Source: Sva-07 sp963728195 (GTDB taxonomy: Bacteria > Actinomycetota > Acidimicrobiia > Acidimicrobiales > Ilumatobacteraceae). Taken from it: a stretch of DNA of 64,000 nucleotides. The stretch spans positions 62,001-126,000 of the forward strand of contig CAVSIX010000009.1 of NCBI GenBank assembly GCA_963728195.1, given 5' to 3'. A program made the translations under genes and the position numbers. Of the stretch, positions 1 to 8,535 are shown piece after piece (the stretch's first letter is position 1; each line of letters opens with the position of its first letter). The notes under the pieces are model-generated. The model was not told where the DNA came from and made no database searches. It saw nothing but the letters and a program-made list of their open reading frames with translations.

Positions 1-94
1 GGCGCGGCCGGGGCTGACGCCAGCCACTCGATGCCAGCCAGGCGCCGGCGCAGAACACGATGCTGCACAGCGCCAGCACGCCGGTCGGTCTCAT
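1..94 (-). CDS. TadC-like type II secretion F family protein (5' part only)
   Basis: Only the first 31 codons lie in the window. The ATG overlaps the stop of the upstream tadB-like gene by 4 bp (ATGA), as in the rest of this operon. The visible N-terminus starts MRPTGVLALCS and continues into one hydrophobic segment, as expected for a TadC/GspF-type inner-membrane platform protein. TadC normally follows TadB in Tad/Flp pilus operons and works with it at the base of the secretion machine. The identification rests mainly on gene order, because too little sequence is visible to test the family. Confidence 0.55.
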   Translation of the reverse strand, partial: MRPTGVLALCSIVFCAGAWLASSGWRQPRPR

Positions 95-990
95 CGGCTG
101 GACCCCGGTGCGGTCGCCGTCGTCGACATCGACGATGTGGAGCGATGTTCGGGCGTGGGGGTGGCCGGCGAAGCGGCGGTGAGGAACCGGCTCGGCTTCG
201 GGAAGCGGGCGAGACGCTGTACGCGCAGGAGCAGGGCGGCGTAGATCCCGAGGACGAGCCCGAGGAACAGCTGTCCACCTGCGGTGTCGTACGGCTCGAG
301 ATACTCGGCGCGCCCGAACACGAGCACTCCGACCACGAGCGACCCCATGATCACGGTCAGCAGCGTGACCTCGCGCTGGATCGGTGCTCGCTCGGCCTCG
401 ACGAGACGGCGCCGGTCGGCCTGACGTCGGGCCTGTTCGGCGAGCGAGCCGAGCACCGCAGCGGTGCGCGCTCCGCGCTGCACGGCGATCAGCAGGCCGG
501 CGGCGACCAGGTCGCCGAGTGGGTCGTCGATGTCGTCGGCGAATCGCCGGAACACGATGGCAGGATCCTGGCGTCCGAGACCGGCTGCCAACCGGCGCAC
601 CTGCGGCTTGATCGCCGCCGGGCAGGTGGCCACGGTGGCGTTGATCGCACCGACCGGCTGATCGCCGGCCATCAGCACGTCACGCAGGTTCTCGATCCAC
701 GATGCCAGGGCGTCGATGCGCTGCAGTTCGCCGGCCCGGCCGGCATCGCGCTGTTGCCAGACCCCGATCGCGTACCAGCAGCCGACGGCGACGACGATGG
801 CGGCGACCACCCAGCCCGACGCAGCCAGCACGACCAGCGCCACGCCGCCGGCAGCGATGAGGCGCACCCACCGGCCGGGACGTACAGCCCTCGCCGGACG
901 CACCGAGGCGTCGTCGCCGCTCGACAACACCAACACGGCGAGGACGCCCGCCACCGTCGACACGACCAGCACCGCCACGTCGAGGCTCAT
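91..990 (-). CDS. tadB: TadB-like type II secretion system F family protein
   Basis: A 299-residue inner-membrane protein starting MSLDVAVLVV. It has hydrophobic segments near residues 1-20 and 40-70, a cytoplasmic domain (about 75-230), and two C-terminal helices around MGSLVVGVLVFG and LFLGLVLGIYAALLL. This is the usual TadB/GspF layout. In the Tad system TadB and TadC form the platform on which the TadA ATPase acts to export and assemble Flp pilin. It overlaps both neighbours by 4 bp, so translation is probably coupled. No Flp pilin gene is visible; it may lie left of the window. The family assignment is good, while the choice of TadB rather than TadC comes from gene order. Confidence 0.8.
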   Translation of the reverse strand: MSLDVAVLVVSTVAGVLAVLVLSSGDDASVRPARAVRPGRWVRLIAAGGVALVVLAASGWVVAAIVVAVGCWYAIGVWQQRDAGRAGELQRIDALASWIENLRDVLMAGDQPVGAINATVATCPAAIKPQVRRLAAGLGRQDPAIVFRRFADDIDDPLGDLVAAGLLIAVQRGARTAAVLGSLAEQARRQADRRRLVEAERAPIQREVTLLTVIMGSLVVGVLVFGRAEYLEPYDTAGGQLFLGLVLGIYAALLLRVQRLARFPKPSRFLTAASPATPTPEHRSTSSMSTTATAPGSSR

Positions 991-2450
991 CGGGAATCGC
1001 CTTCGACGGCGAACAGCCCGGCGGGGTAGCCGGCGAGTCGCAGGCGGGTCAGGTGACGCTGCGACAGCGGGGCGACCTGGACGAGTTCGTCGCGGTCGTC
1101 GAGCGCCCACACCTCGGTGCTCGCCACGCCGCCGGCCTCGCCGAGCCCGCCGACCTCGATGATCGAGGTCACCCGGCGGACGGCGCCCTGGTCCTCGACC
1201 GCATTGCGGACCAGGTCGATGTGGACGACGTAATCCACCGTCTGGGCGATCAAGCTCCACACGGCGAACTCCGGCAGGTTCGTGTTCGACTTCGACACGT
1301 AGTACGCCAAGCGCTGCAGCACGATGTCGGCGGTGTGCGCATGGATCGTCGCCAACGATCCCCGCTTGCACATCGACGCGACGTCGAGCATGTCGAGCGC
1401 CTCGTCCTCGACGAGCTCGCCGACGACCACCCGGTCGGGGTTGAGCCGACGGGTGAGCTCCACGAGTTGGCGGGTCGTGATCTCGCCTTCGCCTTCGGCG
1501 TTGGCGTGCCGCGTGAAGAGCGCCGGAGCGTCGGGGTGGCGCGGATCGTCCTCGAGGCGCAGTTCGAGCAGGTTCTTCTCGACGGTGATGATCCGTTCGA
1601 GCGGCGACACCTCGCCGAGCAGTTCGGTGAGCAGCGTCGTCTTGCCCGCACCGGGCGGGCCGGACACCAAGATGGTGAAGCCGCAACGCACGAGCGCCCG
1701 CAGGCGGCTGACGAGTGCGTGCGGGAACAGGCCGAGGTCGGCGAGCCCGTCGAGGCCCACCTGGCGTACGACGAACCGGCGGATCGCCATGCGGGGATGG
1801 GTCGACACACCGTGTTCGCCGCTGCCGCCGAGCACCATCACGATGCGCGCCCCGTCGCGCGACTGCAGGGTGAGCATCGGCGACGACGTGTCGAGGCGTC
1901 CTTCGCCGGTGCCGGTCATCCGCAACGCCATACGCTTCTGGAACGACGTCAGGTCGGCCGCCGACGCCCACAGCCGTCCGACGTCGACCTTGCGACCGTC
2001 GGTGTAGGTGACCCACGTCGAGTCGGGTCCGTTGACGTCGACCTCCTCGACCGTCGGATCGCTCAGGAACGGCTCGAGCGGCCCGGCGCCGGTCAGCTCT
2101 GCAACGACGCGGGCCCGGACGTGATGCTCGTCGTGCTGCGACAGCGGACGGGCACCGCGCTGCAGGCGCGTCTCGTTGACGGTGGTGATCTCCTCGACGA
2201 TCCATCCTCCGACGAGCACCTGTTGGCGTCGCTCGTCGGCGGCCAACGCCAGTCCGACCTTCGACGATCCTCGTGCGGCGTCGTCGTGCTCGATGGCCTC
2301 GATCAGACGATCGGCGACTCGGTCGGTGACCAGCGCGATCGTGCCGTCGAGGTCGCTCCCCGCACCCCCGTCGAATCGATCCGGTGCGCCGCTCGCAACG
2401 GCCGTACCGGTTGCACTGCTCCATCGGGTCGAGCGCTGCTGCAGCGTCAT
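987..2450 (-). CDS. tadA: TadA/CpaF-type secretion ATPase
   Basis: A 487-residue VirB11/GspE-family ATPase that would power assembly of a Tad/Flp pilus. The Walker A motif GPPGAGKTTLL is near residue 265. It is followed by an Asp/Glu box region (ITVEKNLLELRLEDD), the conserved RLNPDRVVVGE strand (Walker B region) and a His-box segment SLATIHAHTAD. The ATG lies in a 4-bp overlap with the upstream tadZ-like gene. The first 80 residues are variable and serine/glycine-rich. All catalytic motifs of CpaF are present, so the protein should be active. It forms one transcription unit with the SAF, TadZ, TadB and TadC genes. Confidence 0.9.
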   Translation of the reverse strand: MTLQQRSTRWSSATGTAVASGAPDRFDGGAGSDLDGTIALVTDRVADRLIEAIEHDDAARGSSKVGLALAADERRQQVLVGGWIVEEITTVNETRLQRGARPLSQHDEHHVRARVVAELTGAGPLEPFLSDPTVEEVDVNGPDSTWVTYTDGRKVDVGRLWASAADLTSFQKRMALRMTGTGEGRLDTSSPMLTLQSRDGARIVMVLGGSGEHGVSTHPRMAIRRFVVRQVGLDGLADLGLFPHALVSRLRALVRCGFTILVSGPPGAGKTTLLTELLGEVSPLERIITVEKNLLELRLEDDPRHPDAPALFTRHANAEGEGEITTRQLVELTRRLNPDRVVVGELVEDEALDMLDVASMCKRGSLATIHAHTADIVLQRLAYYVSKSNTNLPEFAVWSLIAQTVDYVVHIDLVRNAVEDQGAVRRVTSIIEVGGLGEAGGVASTEVWALDDRDELVQVAPLSQRHLTRLRLAGYPAGLFAVEGDSR

Positions 2451-3223
2451 GCCGGGGTGGGCTTCCTGCGAGGACCGGCGGCGACGAGGCCGGACAGCTC
2501 GGCCGCAAGGCCAGCTGCGGTGCGCATCAGCGGCAGGCGCCGCAGCCGCTTCTCCGACACACCGGTCCGGCCGGCGATCGTGGCGGCCGCCAACGGATCG
2601 TCGGCGATCGCCACGGTCGTTCGCAGCGTGGCGGGCACCGAGTCGTCGACGAACGACCCGATCTCGGCCGGATCGAACGGTGCACCGCCGATCACCGCCA
2701 GGACGAACACCGCATCGAGGTGCGCGAGTTCCTCCACGGTCTCCACGAGCCGTTCGATGCGTACGGTCGCCGCCCCGGCCGATGCGGTCGCCTGGCGGTG
2801 GACGATCACCACCACGTCGGCCACCCGCAGTGCGGGCGACGGGCCCGACCCTGGCTGGTGCGCACCGGCGTCGGCGATCACGGTGGCCGGTGCGGCGGCG
2901 ATCGCCGGCAGCACCGCGATGGCGGCCTCCTCGACGGCGCGGTGCGCGGCTCGCGAACGCACTGCGTTGGCCACGAAGCGCACACCGGCGTCGCTGCGGC
3001 GGACCGCGGCATCGACGCCTTCCATGATCGAGCGGTGGTCGCGTCCGCTCCCGGCGACGATGGTCGACAGCGACGGATGTGGTGGCGTGTCGAGCCACCC
3101 CGCCAGCGACCCGCCACGAGGGTCGGCTTCGAGCACGATCACGTCGTCGTCCGCCGGCCATCGCGCCGCGATCGCCACTGCGGAGGTGGTCGCAGCGTCG
3201 CCGACGACGGCGATGACCGTCAT
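2447..3223 (-). CDS. TadZ/CpaE-like MinD-superfamily protein with no canonical P-loop
   Basis: A 258-residue protein with the fold pattern of a MinD/ParA relative: MTVIAVVGDAATTSAVAIA at the N-terminus, then VIVLEADPRGGSLAGWL and a central VIADAGAH strand. The position where MinD proteins have KGGVGKT reads VVGDAATTSAV, so the signature lysine and GKT are absent. TadZ proteins are known as atypical ATPases that localise the pilus machine at a cell pole. Position between cpaB and tadA supports that role. Both ends overlap neighbours by 4 bp. Nucleotide binding would have to be weak or absent. Confidence 0.65.
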   Translation of the reverse strand: MTVIAVVGDAATTSAVAIAARWPADDDVIVLEADPRGGSLAGWLDTPPHPSLSTIVAGSGRDHRSIMEGVDAAVRRSDAGVRFVANAVRSRAAHRAVEEAAIAVLPAIAAAPATVIADAGAHQPGSGPSPALRVADVVVIVHRQATASAGAATVRIERLVETVEELAHLDAVFVLAVIGGAPFDPAEIGSFVDDSVPATLRTTVAIADDPLAAATIAGRTGVSEKRLRRLPLMRTAAGLAAELSGLVAAGPRRKPTPA

Positions 3224-3960
3224 GACCCGTCCTCGTCCGTTGCGTCGAGACCGCCCGTCGACGTTGCGGTCGCCGGTGGAGTCGCGGTGGCGGCGGGGTC
3301 TGCGGACGGTTCGAGCAGGACCACCCGCACGTCGTCGGCCGCAGCGATCGCAGCGGCGTCGGCGGCTGCGACCTCCACCGACAGCGACTGCATCCCGAGC
3401 GCCGACGACGTCTCGGTCGGCAGGCCGACCACCCGCCCGGCGACCGACGTGGTGCCGGCAGTGCCGGCACCGCCCGCCCGGTCGGCCCCTCGATCGTCGG
3501 CCACCACCAGCTCGACCGGCACGCGCTCGCGCAGCCCGATCGGCAGCGAGCCGTCGGCGACCTGGATCGCCACGACCGACGTGCCCGGCGTGACCAGCGG
3601 CGTCGACTGGATTGCCTGGACGGTGACCAGGGAACCGGCGACCAGGCGCACCTTCGCGTACGTGCCGACGAGCGATGCCAGCCGGTCGCCGGCGACGAGG
3701 TTCACCGTCGAGTCGGCGTCGACGTCGACGGTGCGGAACATGTCGGCAGTGAGCTGCTCGCCCGCCGGGATGTCGCGGACAGCCTGGACCACAGGCTCCG
3801 CCGACTGGAGGTTGGCGTAGATCAGCAGGTTCCCGCCGATCGCCACCGCAGCGAGCGCCACACCGGCGGCGATCCGGCTGCGGCGCCTCGACGCCGGCCG
3901 GAACCCGATGGTTGCGGTCGACCCGCCGTCGGATCTGGCCGTGGGTCGTCTCGAGGTCAC
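3220..3960 (-). CDS. cpaB: CpaB/RcpC-like SAF-domain pilus assembly protein
   Basis: A 246-residue protein with one N-terminal membrane anchor (IAAGVALAAVAIGGNLLIYA, about residues 30-50). A SAF domain follows: VQAVRDIPAGEQLTADMFRTVDV, then VTPGTSVVAIQV, which matches CpaB/RcpC. CpaB sits in the periplasm or cell envelope and takes part in Flp pilus biogenesis. The GTG start (3958-3960) gives a 4-bp GTGA overlap with the prepilin peptidase and removes an implausible Arg-rich extension in the same frame. The C-terminal 30 residues are Ala/Thr/Pro-rich and low complexity. Confidence 0.78.
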   Translation of the reverse strand: MTSRRPTARSDGGSTATIGFRPASRRRSRIAAGVALAAVAIGGNLLIYANLQSAEPVVQAVRDIPAGEQLTADMFRTVDVDADSTVNLVAGDRLASLVGTYAKVRLVAGSLVTVQAIQSTPLVTPGTSVVAIQVADGSLPIGLRERVPVELVVADDRGADRAGGAGTAGTTSVAGRVVGLPTETSSALGMQSLSVEVAAADAAAIAAADDVRVVLLEPSADPAATATPPATATSTGGLDATDEDGS

Positions 3961-4691
3961 GATGCCGCGCCCGAGGTCAGGAGGAGGTCGACGATCGGCT
4001 GGTGGGCGAGCAGTGCACACCACGCACCGAGTACGAGGAACGGTCCGAACGGAATCGTGCGGCGCCTCGTGAGCACACCGACCGTGGCGCCGCTGAGGGC
4101 GGCGACGCAGAGCGCAACGGCGCCGAGGCGCCAGTCGACCGTTCCGACTGCGCCACCGAGCACGGTCGCCACCTTGACGTCGCCGAAACCCATCGACGCC
4201 GGTGAGAGCAGATGGAGCGCGAGCACGGGCAACGCCATCGCCGCTGCACCGCCGACCAACCCGTCGACCATCGGGCTCGTCTCGCTCGATCGGCCGATTG
4301 CGGATGCGATGGCCAGTGTCGTGAGGAGCGTCATCGCTGCGGCCGCCACCCAGGCATCCGGCAACCGGCGCCGTTCGACGTCGACGACGGCGGCCGGCAC
4401 GAGCAACGACACGGCAGCGGCCGCCGGAACCGGGACCGCCCCCAGGGCGGCGGCGACGACCAGTGCGGCGATCGATGCGGCGGCGGTGGCGACGACCGCT
4501 GGACTTCGCGTCTCGAACGCGCCGGAGTGCCCGCGCCGAAAGCGGGCCGGCTGCGACCGGGCCAGCGCCCGATCGGGAATCAGTGGAACCCCCAACCCCT
4601 TCTCCCGTCTCCCCGTGACGTCTCCGCCGACGTCGTGGCCGCACACTAGTGGGCGTCGGGCATCGGGATTTCCGTCGGGGTCGCGCTCCAC
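3957..4691 (-). CDS. A24-family prepilin peptidase (TadV/CpaA type)
   Basis: A polytopic membrane protein of up to 244 residues with the two aspartates of the type IV prepilin peptidase family: the DVERRRLPD segment and GFGDVK (GxGD motif), followed by FGPFL. It would cleave leader peptides of Flp-type prepilins at the cytoplasmic face. Membrane segments start near residue 65 (AVVATAAASIAALVVAAALG). The start is uncertain. GTG at 4691 gives a long polar N-terminus, while a TTG near 4595 is preceded by a GGGAG-like purine run and gives a more usual length. It is the first gene of the pilus operon. Confidence 0.8.
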   Translation of the reverse strand: MERDPDGNPDARRPLVCGHDVGGDVTGRREKGLGVPLIPDRALARSQPARFRRGHSGAFETRSPAVVATAAASIAALVVAAALGAVPVPAAAAVSLLVPAAVVDVERRRLPDAWVAAAAMTLLTTLAIASAIGRSSETSPMVDGLVGGAAAMALPVLALHLLSPASMGFGDVKVATVLGGAVGTVDWRLGAVALCVAALSGATVGVLTRRRTIPFGPFLVLGAWCALLAHQPIVDLLLTSGAAS

Positions 4692-4751
4692 GATTCCAAC
4701 AGTGGGCGCCAGCGTGCCCGAAGCGGAACGGCCGTCCGATGCGATGCGAGC

Positions 4752-4850
4752 GATGAGCGAAGCGCCGGGATCTGGTCGGTTCGCTCATCGTCGGCGATCC
4801 GACCCGTCCGGCGATGAGCCAACAGCCGCCATCCGGGCGCTTCGCTCATC
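4752..4850. repeat. nested inverted repeats in the spacer upstream of the pilus operon
   Basis: An outer pair of 20-nt arms (4752-4771 and 4831-4850) matches at 19 of 20 positions; the core is GATGAGCGAAGCGCC. An inner pair (4783-4794 and 4808-4819, core GCTCATCG) matches at 11 of 12. The octamer GCTCATCG or its complement appears four times in 100 nt, so the spacer can form a double hairpin or cruciform. It lies between DUF2017 and the prepilin peptidase, both on the minus strand, and could end the clpS transcript or be a REP-like element. No gene is supported in 4692-4879. Confidence 0.75.
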
Positions 4851-4879
4851 GGTGGCGTGAAGGAGGAGAGGAGACGGGT

Positions 4880-5371
4880 CTACGACGTCGGCGAGAGTGA
4901 ACGGACGGTCCACTCGAGCAGCCAGCTGAGGAAGTCGTAGAGATGGTGTTCGGGAGAGTCGGTCTCGTCGGCGGCATCGGCCGACTCGTCGTCGGTGATG
5001 CCCAGCATCGAGCCGAGCACGAGGCGGATCGCATTGATCGACTGCATGAAGGCGATCGTCTCGCCTTCGTCGAGCAGCACCTTCGCGTTCGCCGGATCGA
5101 TCGTGCGGGTCACCGACTCGATCGCGGCAAGCCTGCTGGCGACCAACTCCTCGCGCATCAGACGCTGGTACTCGGCTTCCTTCTCCTCGTCGTCGGGGTA
5201 GGCGACGGGGAACAGGCGCCGGATCAGCTCGTTGTCGTCGGGTCCGGTCAGCAGCGCACGCAATTCGTCCATCAGCCGCACGAGCAGGTTGCGCTCCTCG
5301 TCGTCGAGGTTGATCCGCCAGCCTCCCCGCACCGCCTCGACCGGGGCGACGAACCTACGACGAAGGACCAT
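4880..5371 (-). CDS. DUF2017 family protein
   Basis: A 163-residue acidic protein starting MVLRRRFVAPVEAVRGGWRI, rich in charged helical stretches (LDDEERNLLVRLMDELRALL). Proteins of this kind are found directly after clpS in many actinobacteria, which is the arrangement here: the ATG at 5371 overlaps the clpS end by 17 bp. Biochemical function is unknown. Context suggests a link to ClpS-dependent N-end-rule proteolysis or its regulation. I place the start at the ATG rather than upstream because the upstream in-frame residues are shadow sequence of clpS. Confidence 0.75.
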   Translation of the reverse strand: MVLRRRFVAPVEAVRGGWRINLDDEERNLLVRLMDELRALLTGPDDNELIRRLFPVAYPDDEEKEAEYQRLMREELVASRLAAIESVTRTIDPANAKVLLDEGETIAFMQSINAIRLVLGSMLGITDDESADAADETDSPEHHLYDFLSWLLEWTVRSLSPTS

Positions 5372-5663
5372 CGTGCTCCATCGTGGCCCACAGGCTGTGC
5401 TCGTGGAGGCGGAACACGTGCATCTCCGCCTCCTCGCGACCACACGAGGCGACGACGGCGCGCCCCTTCTCGTGCACGTCGAGCATCAGCTCGGTCGCCT
5501 TCTCCTTCGAGTACCCGAACAGCTTCTGGAAGACGTAGGTGACGTAGCTCATCAGATTGACCGGGTCGTTCCAGACGAGCACGACCCACGGGCGGTCGAC
5601 GGCGGAGGCGTCGTCGAGGTCGGGCTCCATCACCTCCGTGGGCTGCAACGTCGTCGGCACCAC
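5355..5663 (-). CDS. clpS: ATP-dependent Clp protease adaptor ClpS
   Basis: About 102 residues with the ClpS core PWVVLVWNDPVNLMSYVTYV, then FGYSKEKATELMLDVHEKG and a final LWATMEHD. ClpS delivers N-degron substrates to ClpC/ClpA by binding the bulky N-terminal residue. The conserved NDPVN and VHEKGRA segments that build the pocket are intact. The start is uncertain: GTG at 5663 gives an N-terminal tail like other actinobacterial ClpS, while ATG at 5630 would shorten it by 11 residues. A GGAGG lies only 2 nt before the ATG, too close to be a normal ribosome site. It is co-transcribed with DUF2017. Confidence 0.88.
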   Translation of the reverse strand: MVPTTLQPTEVMEPDLDDASAVDRPWVVLVWNDPVNLMSYVTYVFQKLFGYSKEKATELMLDVHEKGRAVVASCGREEAEMHVFRLHEHSLWATMEHDGPSS

Positions 5664-5802
5664 ATCAGTGTGCCGCTGACCATGCGCCACCGCACGCTGC
5701 GCTCGGGGACCGATCCCGATCGTGGTCGCCGGAGCCCCGCGCTCGGGGAACCAGGGGAGGCGTTGGCCCGCCGGCGAGTGCCCCCGGTACCATGAGGCGG
5801 TC

Positions 5803-6750
5803 ATGTCCGTCGGCAGTCGCCCCCTCGTACCGTCACGCCTGGCACCCGGCGGCGTCGCCCACGGGAGCCGCCGCACCCCGACCACCGTCGTCGGCGGCTA
5901 CATCGCACTCACCAAGCCGCGGATCATCGAACTGCTGCTGATCACCACCGTCCCGACGATGGTGCTCGCCGAGGGTGGCTGGCCGGCCTGGTCGCTCGTC
6001 GGGATCACGCTGCTCGGCGGCACCCTGTCGGCGGGCAGCGCCAACGCCGTCAACATGTACGTCGACCGCGACATCGACGCCCTGATGGCACGCACCCAGG
6101 GGCGCCCGCTGGTCACCGGCGTGGTCGAACCTCGCAATGCCCTGATCTTCGCGATCGCCCTGCAGGTGCTGGCCTTCGGCGTGCTGTGGGCGGGTGCCAA
6201 CCTGCTCTCCGCCGTGCTCGCATTCAGCGCCGCTGCCTTCTACGTCGGCGTGTACACCCTGTGGTTGAAGCGCACGAGCCGCCAGAACATCGTGATCGGC
6301 GGGGCCGCCGGTGCCGTGCCGGTGCTCGTCGGCTGGGCGGCGGTGCAGAACTCGCTCGCCTGGGCGCCGATCGTGCTGTTCATCGCGATGTTCCTGTGGA
6401 CGCCACCGCACTTCTGGGCCCTCGCCGTGAAGTACGCCGACGACTACCGCGCCGCCGACGTGCCGATGCTGCCGGCCGTGGTGCCGATCGAGGCCGCCGT
6501 CCGTCAGATGATCTGGTACACGGTCGCACTCGTGATCACCACGCTGGTGCTCATCCCGGTGGCCGAACTCGGTTGGATCTACGGGATCACCGCCGCCGTG
6601 CTCGGTGCGATCTTCCTCGGGGGCACGCTCGCCCTCCAACGACATCCCACCGCCTCGGCGAGCATGCGGCTGTTCGGATTCTCGATCACCTACGTCACCG
6701 TGCTGTTCGGTGCGATGACCGTCGACGTCCTGGTCCGCAACGGCTGGTGA
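5803..6750 (+). CDS. ctaB: Protoheme IX farnesyltransferase
   Basis: A 315-residue UbiA-family membrane enzyme that converts heme B to heme O for the terminal oxidase. The prenyl-diphosphate binding motif NAVNMYVDRDIDALMART is near residues 83-100 and the second Asp-rich loop VKYADDYRAADVPMLP near residues 210-225. Around nine hydrophobic helices are visible. The ATG at 5803 is preceded by GAGG five bases upstream and by a TACCAT hexamer at 5788-5793. The gene heads the oxidase region and diverges from clpS. Confidence 0.93.
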   Translation: MSVGSRPLVPSRLAPGGVAHGSRRTPTTVVGGYIALTKPRIIELLLITTVPTMVLAEGGWPAWSLVGITLLGGTLSAGSANAVNMYVDRDIDALMARTQGRPLVTGVVEPRNALIFAIALQVLAFGVLWAGANLLSAVLAFSAAAFYVGVYTLWLKRTSRQNIVIGGAAGAVPVLVGWAAVQNSLAWAPIVLFIAMFLWTPPHFWALAVKYADDYRAADVPMLPAVVPIEAAVRQMIWYTVALVITTLVLIPVAELGWIYGITAAVLGAIFLGGTLALQRHPTASASMRLFGFSITYVTVLFGAMTVDVLVRNGW

Positions 6751-6876
6751 ACCGTTTCGCGCGAGGATTTCGGGCGCGTGGACTCCTTCCAAGTAGTCTC
6801 GGCGCTGCTGTGCCCTGCCACGTTTCGAGCCGCCCGCTGACCACAGGGGCGACAGACAAGTGAGACACCACCCCGT

Positions 6877-8535
6877 ATGACCACCATCGAAACCAGTCCC
6901 GAGACGGTCGCTGTCGCCACCGGCGACGGCGACGCCGACTCCGCCATCGTGCTGGATGGGGCCACGACCGTCTTCGCGTCCACCGATCACAAGGTGACCG
7001 GGCGGCTGTACCTCGCCGGAGGAATCCTCGGCCTGATCGCCACGGTGGTCGTCAACCTGCTGATCGCCGTCGAACGCCTCGACGGCGTCGACACCCTGCT
7101 CGACGTCGACGTCCTGCCGCAGCTCGTCGACGCCCAGCGCGTCGGACTGGTCTTCGCGACGCTGCTGCCGCTCGCCATGGCGGCATGCGTCTTCGCCGTG
7201 CCGTTGCAGCTCGGTGCCCGATCGATCGCCTTTCCCCGGCTCGCATCGGCCGGTTTCTGGATGTGGTTCGGTGGTCTCGTCCTCACCACGATCGCCCTGA
7301 TCGGCAACGGGGGCACGCTCGGCGGCGACGGTGACGCCGTCGACCTGTTCATCGCCGGCCTCGGCCTGATGGCGATCGGACTCACCGCCAGTGCCGGTGC
7401 GGTCGCCACCACCGTGCTCACCACGCGGGCGCCGGGGATGACGATGCGTCGCATCGCACCGTTCTCGTGGTCGGCGTTGGTCTTCTCGCTCGGCGTGATC
7501 CTCGTCATGCCGGTCCTGCTCGGCACGCTCGCCTACCTCTTCGTCGACCACCGCAACGCCCGCACCGGATTCGGCGGCAACGAGGGCATCTTCGTGTGGG
7601 CGGGATGGGTCGTCACCCAGCCGGTCACGTTCCTGTTCGCCATCCCCGCGATCGGCATGCTCGTCGAACTCGCCCCTGTCGTGTTCGGTCGCCGCACTCC
7701 TGCGCGCGGCGTGATGTTCGCCGGCCTCGCCCTGGTCGGCGTCGCGGCGCTCGCCGGCGTCACCCAGCAGAACATCCAGAACCTTCCGTGGGCCGGCAGC
7801 GACCTCAACGTCGACGACCTCGAGACCAAGGTCCGCGACCTCGTTCCGTTCCTGCTGTTCAACGCCCTGCCGATCCTCGGCATGCTGCTGATCCTGGCGG
7901 TCGTGCTGCAGACCGCACGGCCGGGCGAAACCAGCCGGTTCCGCTTCAGCCCCGGGATCCTGTTCGCGTTCTTCGGCTTCGCGATGATCCTGGTCGGCAT
8001 GCTCGGCAACATCCTGCACGCCGCCGACGACCTCGCGCTGCAGGGCACCGTGTTCGACGAGGCCACGCTGGTCTACGTCGTCTACGGATCGGTGCTGGCC
8101 GCGATGGGCGCCGCCATCCACTGGGCGCCGAAGCTGTGGGGTTCCACGTTCGACGCCGGCAAGGTGACACCGCTCGCCCTGCTCGGCGTGGCCGGCACGA
8201 TCCTGGCCGCGTTCCCCATGTACATCGCCGGGTTCCTCGATCAGCCCGCCGGCATCTCGTACCTCGACGACGACCTCGTGCTCTGGAACGTCATCGCACT
8301 CGTCGGACACGCGTTCTTCGCACTCGCCGTGCTCGGCTTCGTCGGCTTGCTGCTCGGATCCCTGCGCCGCCACGACTCGGTCGGCGACGACCCGTGGGAC
8401 GCCCACACGCTCGAATGGACCACCACGTCGCCGGCACCGCGCGACAACTTCGTCGACGTGCCGGTCGTCCACTCCGCCGAACCCCTCCTCGACCTCAAGA
8501 CCGCCTCGGCGTCCAACGACGGGAGCAACGCCTGA
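6877..8535 (+). CDS. degenerate cytochrome oxidase subunit I homologue without heme/copper ligands
   Basis: A 552-residue polytopic protein clearly related to the CtaD encoded at 11550. Shared segments are VPLQLGARSIAFPRL, TRAPGMTMRRI, HWAPKLWG and DPWDAHTLEW. The six His ligands seen in that CtaD are all replaced. The heme a helix MHATT aligns with AQRVG. HPEVY aligns with QPVTF, which removes both the CuB histidine and the cross-linked tyrosine. The CuB pair HH aligns with QQ. HFH of the heme a3/a site aligns with ATL. It therefore cannot bind hemes or CuB in the known way. The frame is open with normal codon use, so it is not a decaying pseudogene. It may act in assembly or structure, or do something new. 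About 126 bp of leader separates it from ctaB, with a TAGTCT hexamer near 6797. The ligand assignments are hand alignments. Confidence 0.82.
   Translation: MTTIETSPETVAVATGDGDADSAIVLDGATTVFASTDHKVTGRLYLAGGILGLIATVVVNLLIAVERLDGVDTLLDVDVLPQLVDAQRVGLVFATLLPLAMAACVFAVPLQLGARSIAFPRLASAGFWMWFGGLVLTTIALIGNGGTLGGDGDAVDLFIAGLGLMAIGLTASAGAVATTVLTTRAPGMTMRRIAPFSWSALVFSLGVILVMPVLLGTLAYLFVDHRNARTGFGGNEGIFVWAGWVVTQPVTFLFAIPAIGMLVELAPVVFGRRTPARGVMFAGLALVGVAALAGVTQQNIQNLPWAGSDLNVDDLETKVRDLVPFLLFNALPILGMLLILAVVLQTARPGETSRFRFSPGILFAFFGFAMILVGMLGNILHAADDLALQGTVFDEATLVYVVYGSVLAAMGAAIHWAPKLWGSTFDAGKVTPLALLGVAGTILAAFPMYIAGFLDQPAGISYLDDDLVLWNVIALVGHAFFALAVLGFVGLLLGSLRRHDSVGDDPWDAHTLEWTTTSPAPRDNFVDVPVVHSAEPLLDLKTASASNDGSNA

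Noticed and set aside
91..2508. 805-residue minus-strand open frame over the tad genes
   Set aside because: Only its last 299 residues (from 990) are TadB; the Arg-rich remainder is the shadow of tadA in another frame, as for many long frames in this high-GC sequence.
4646..4849. 67-codon minus-strand frame starting MSEAPGW
   Set aside because: It starts inside the inverted-repeat arm, overlaps the prepilin peptidase start and is explained by the repeat sequence itself.
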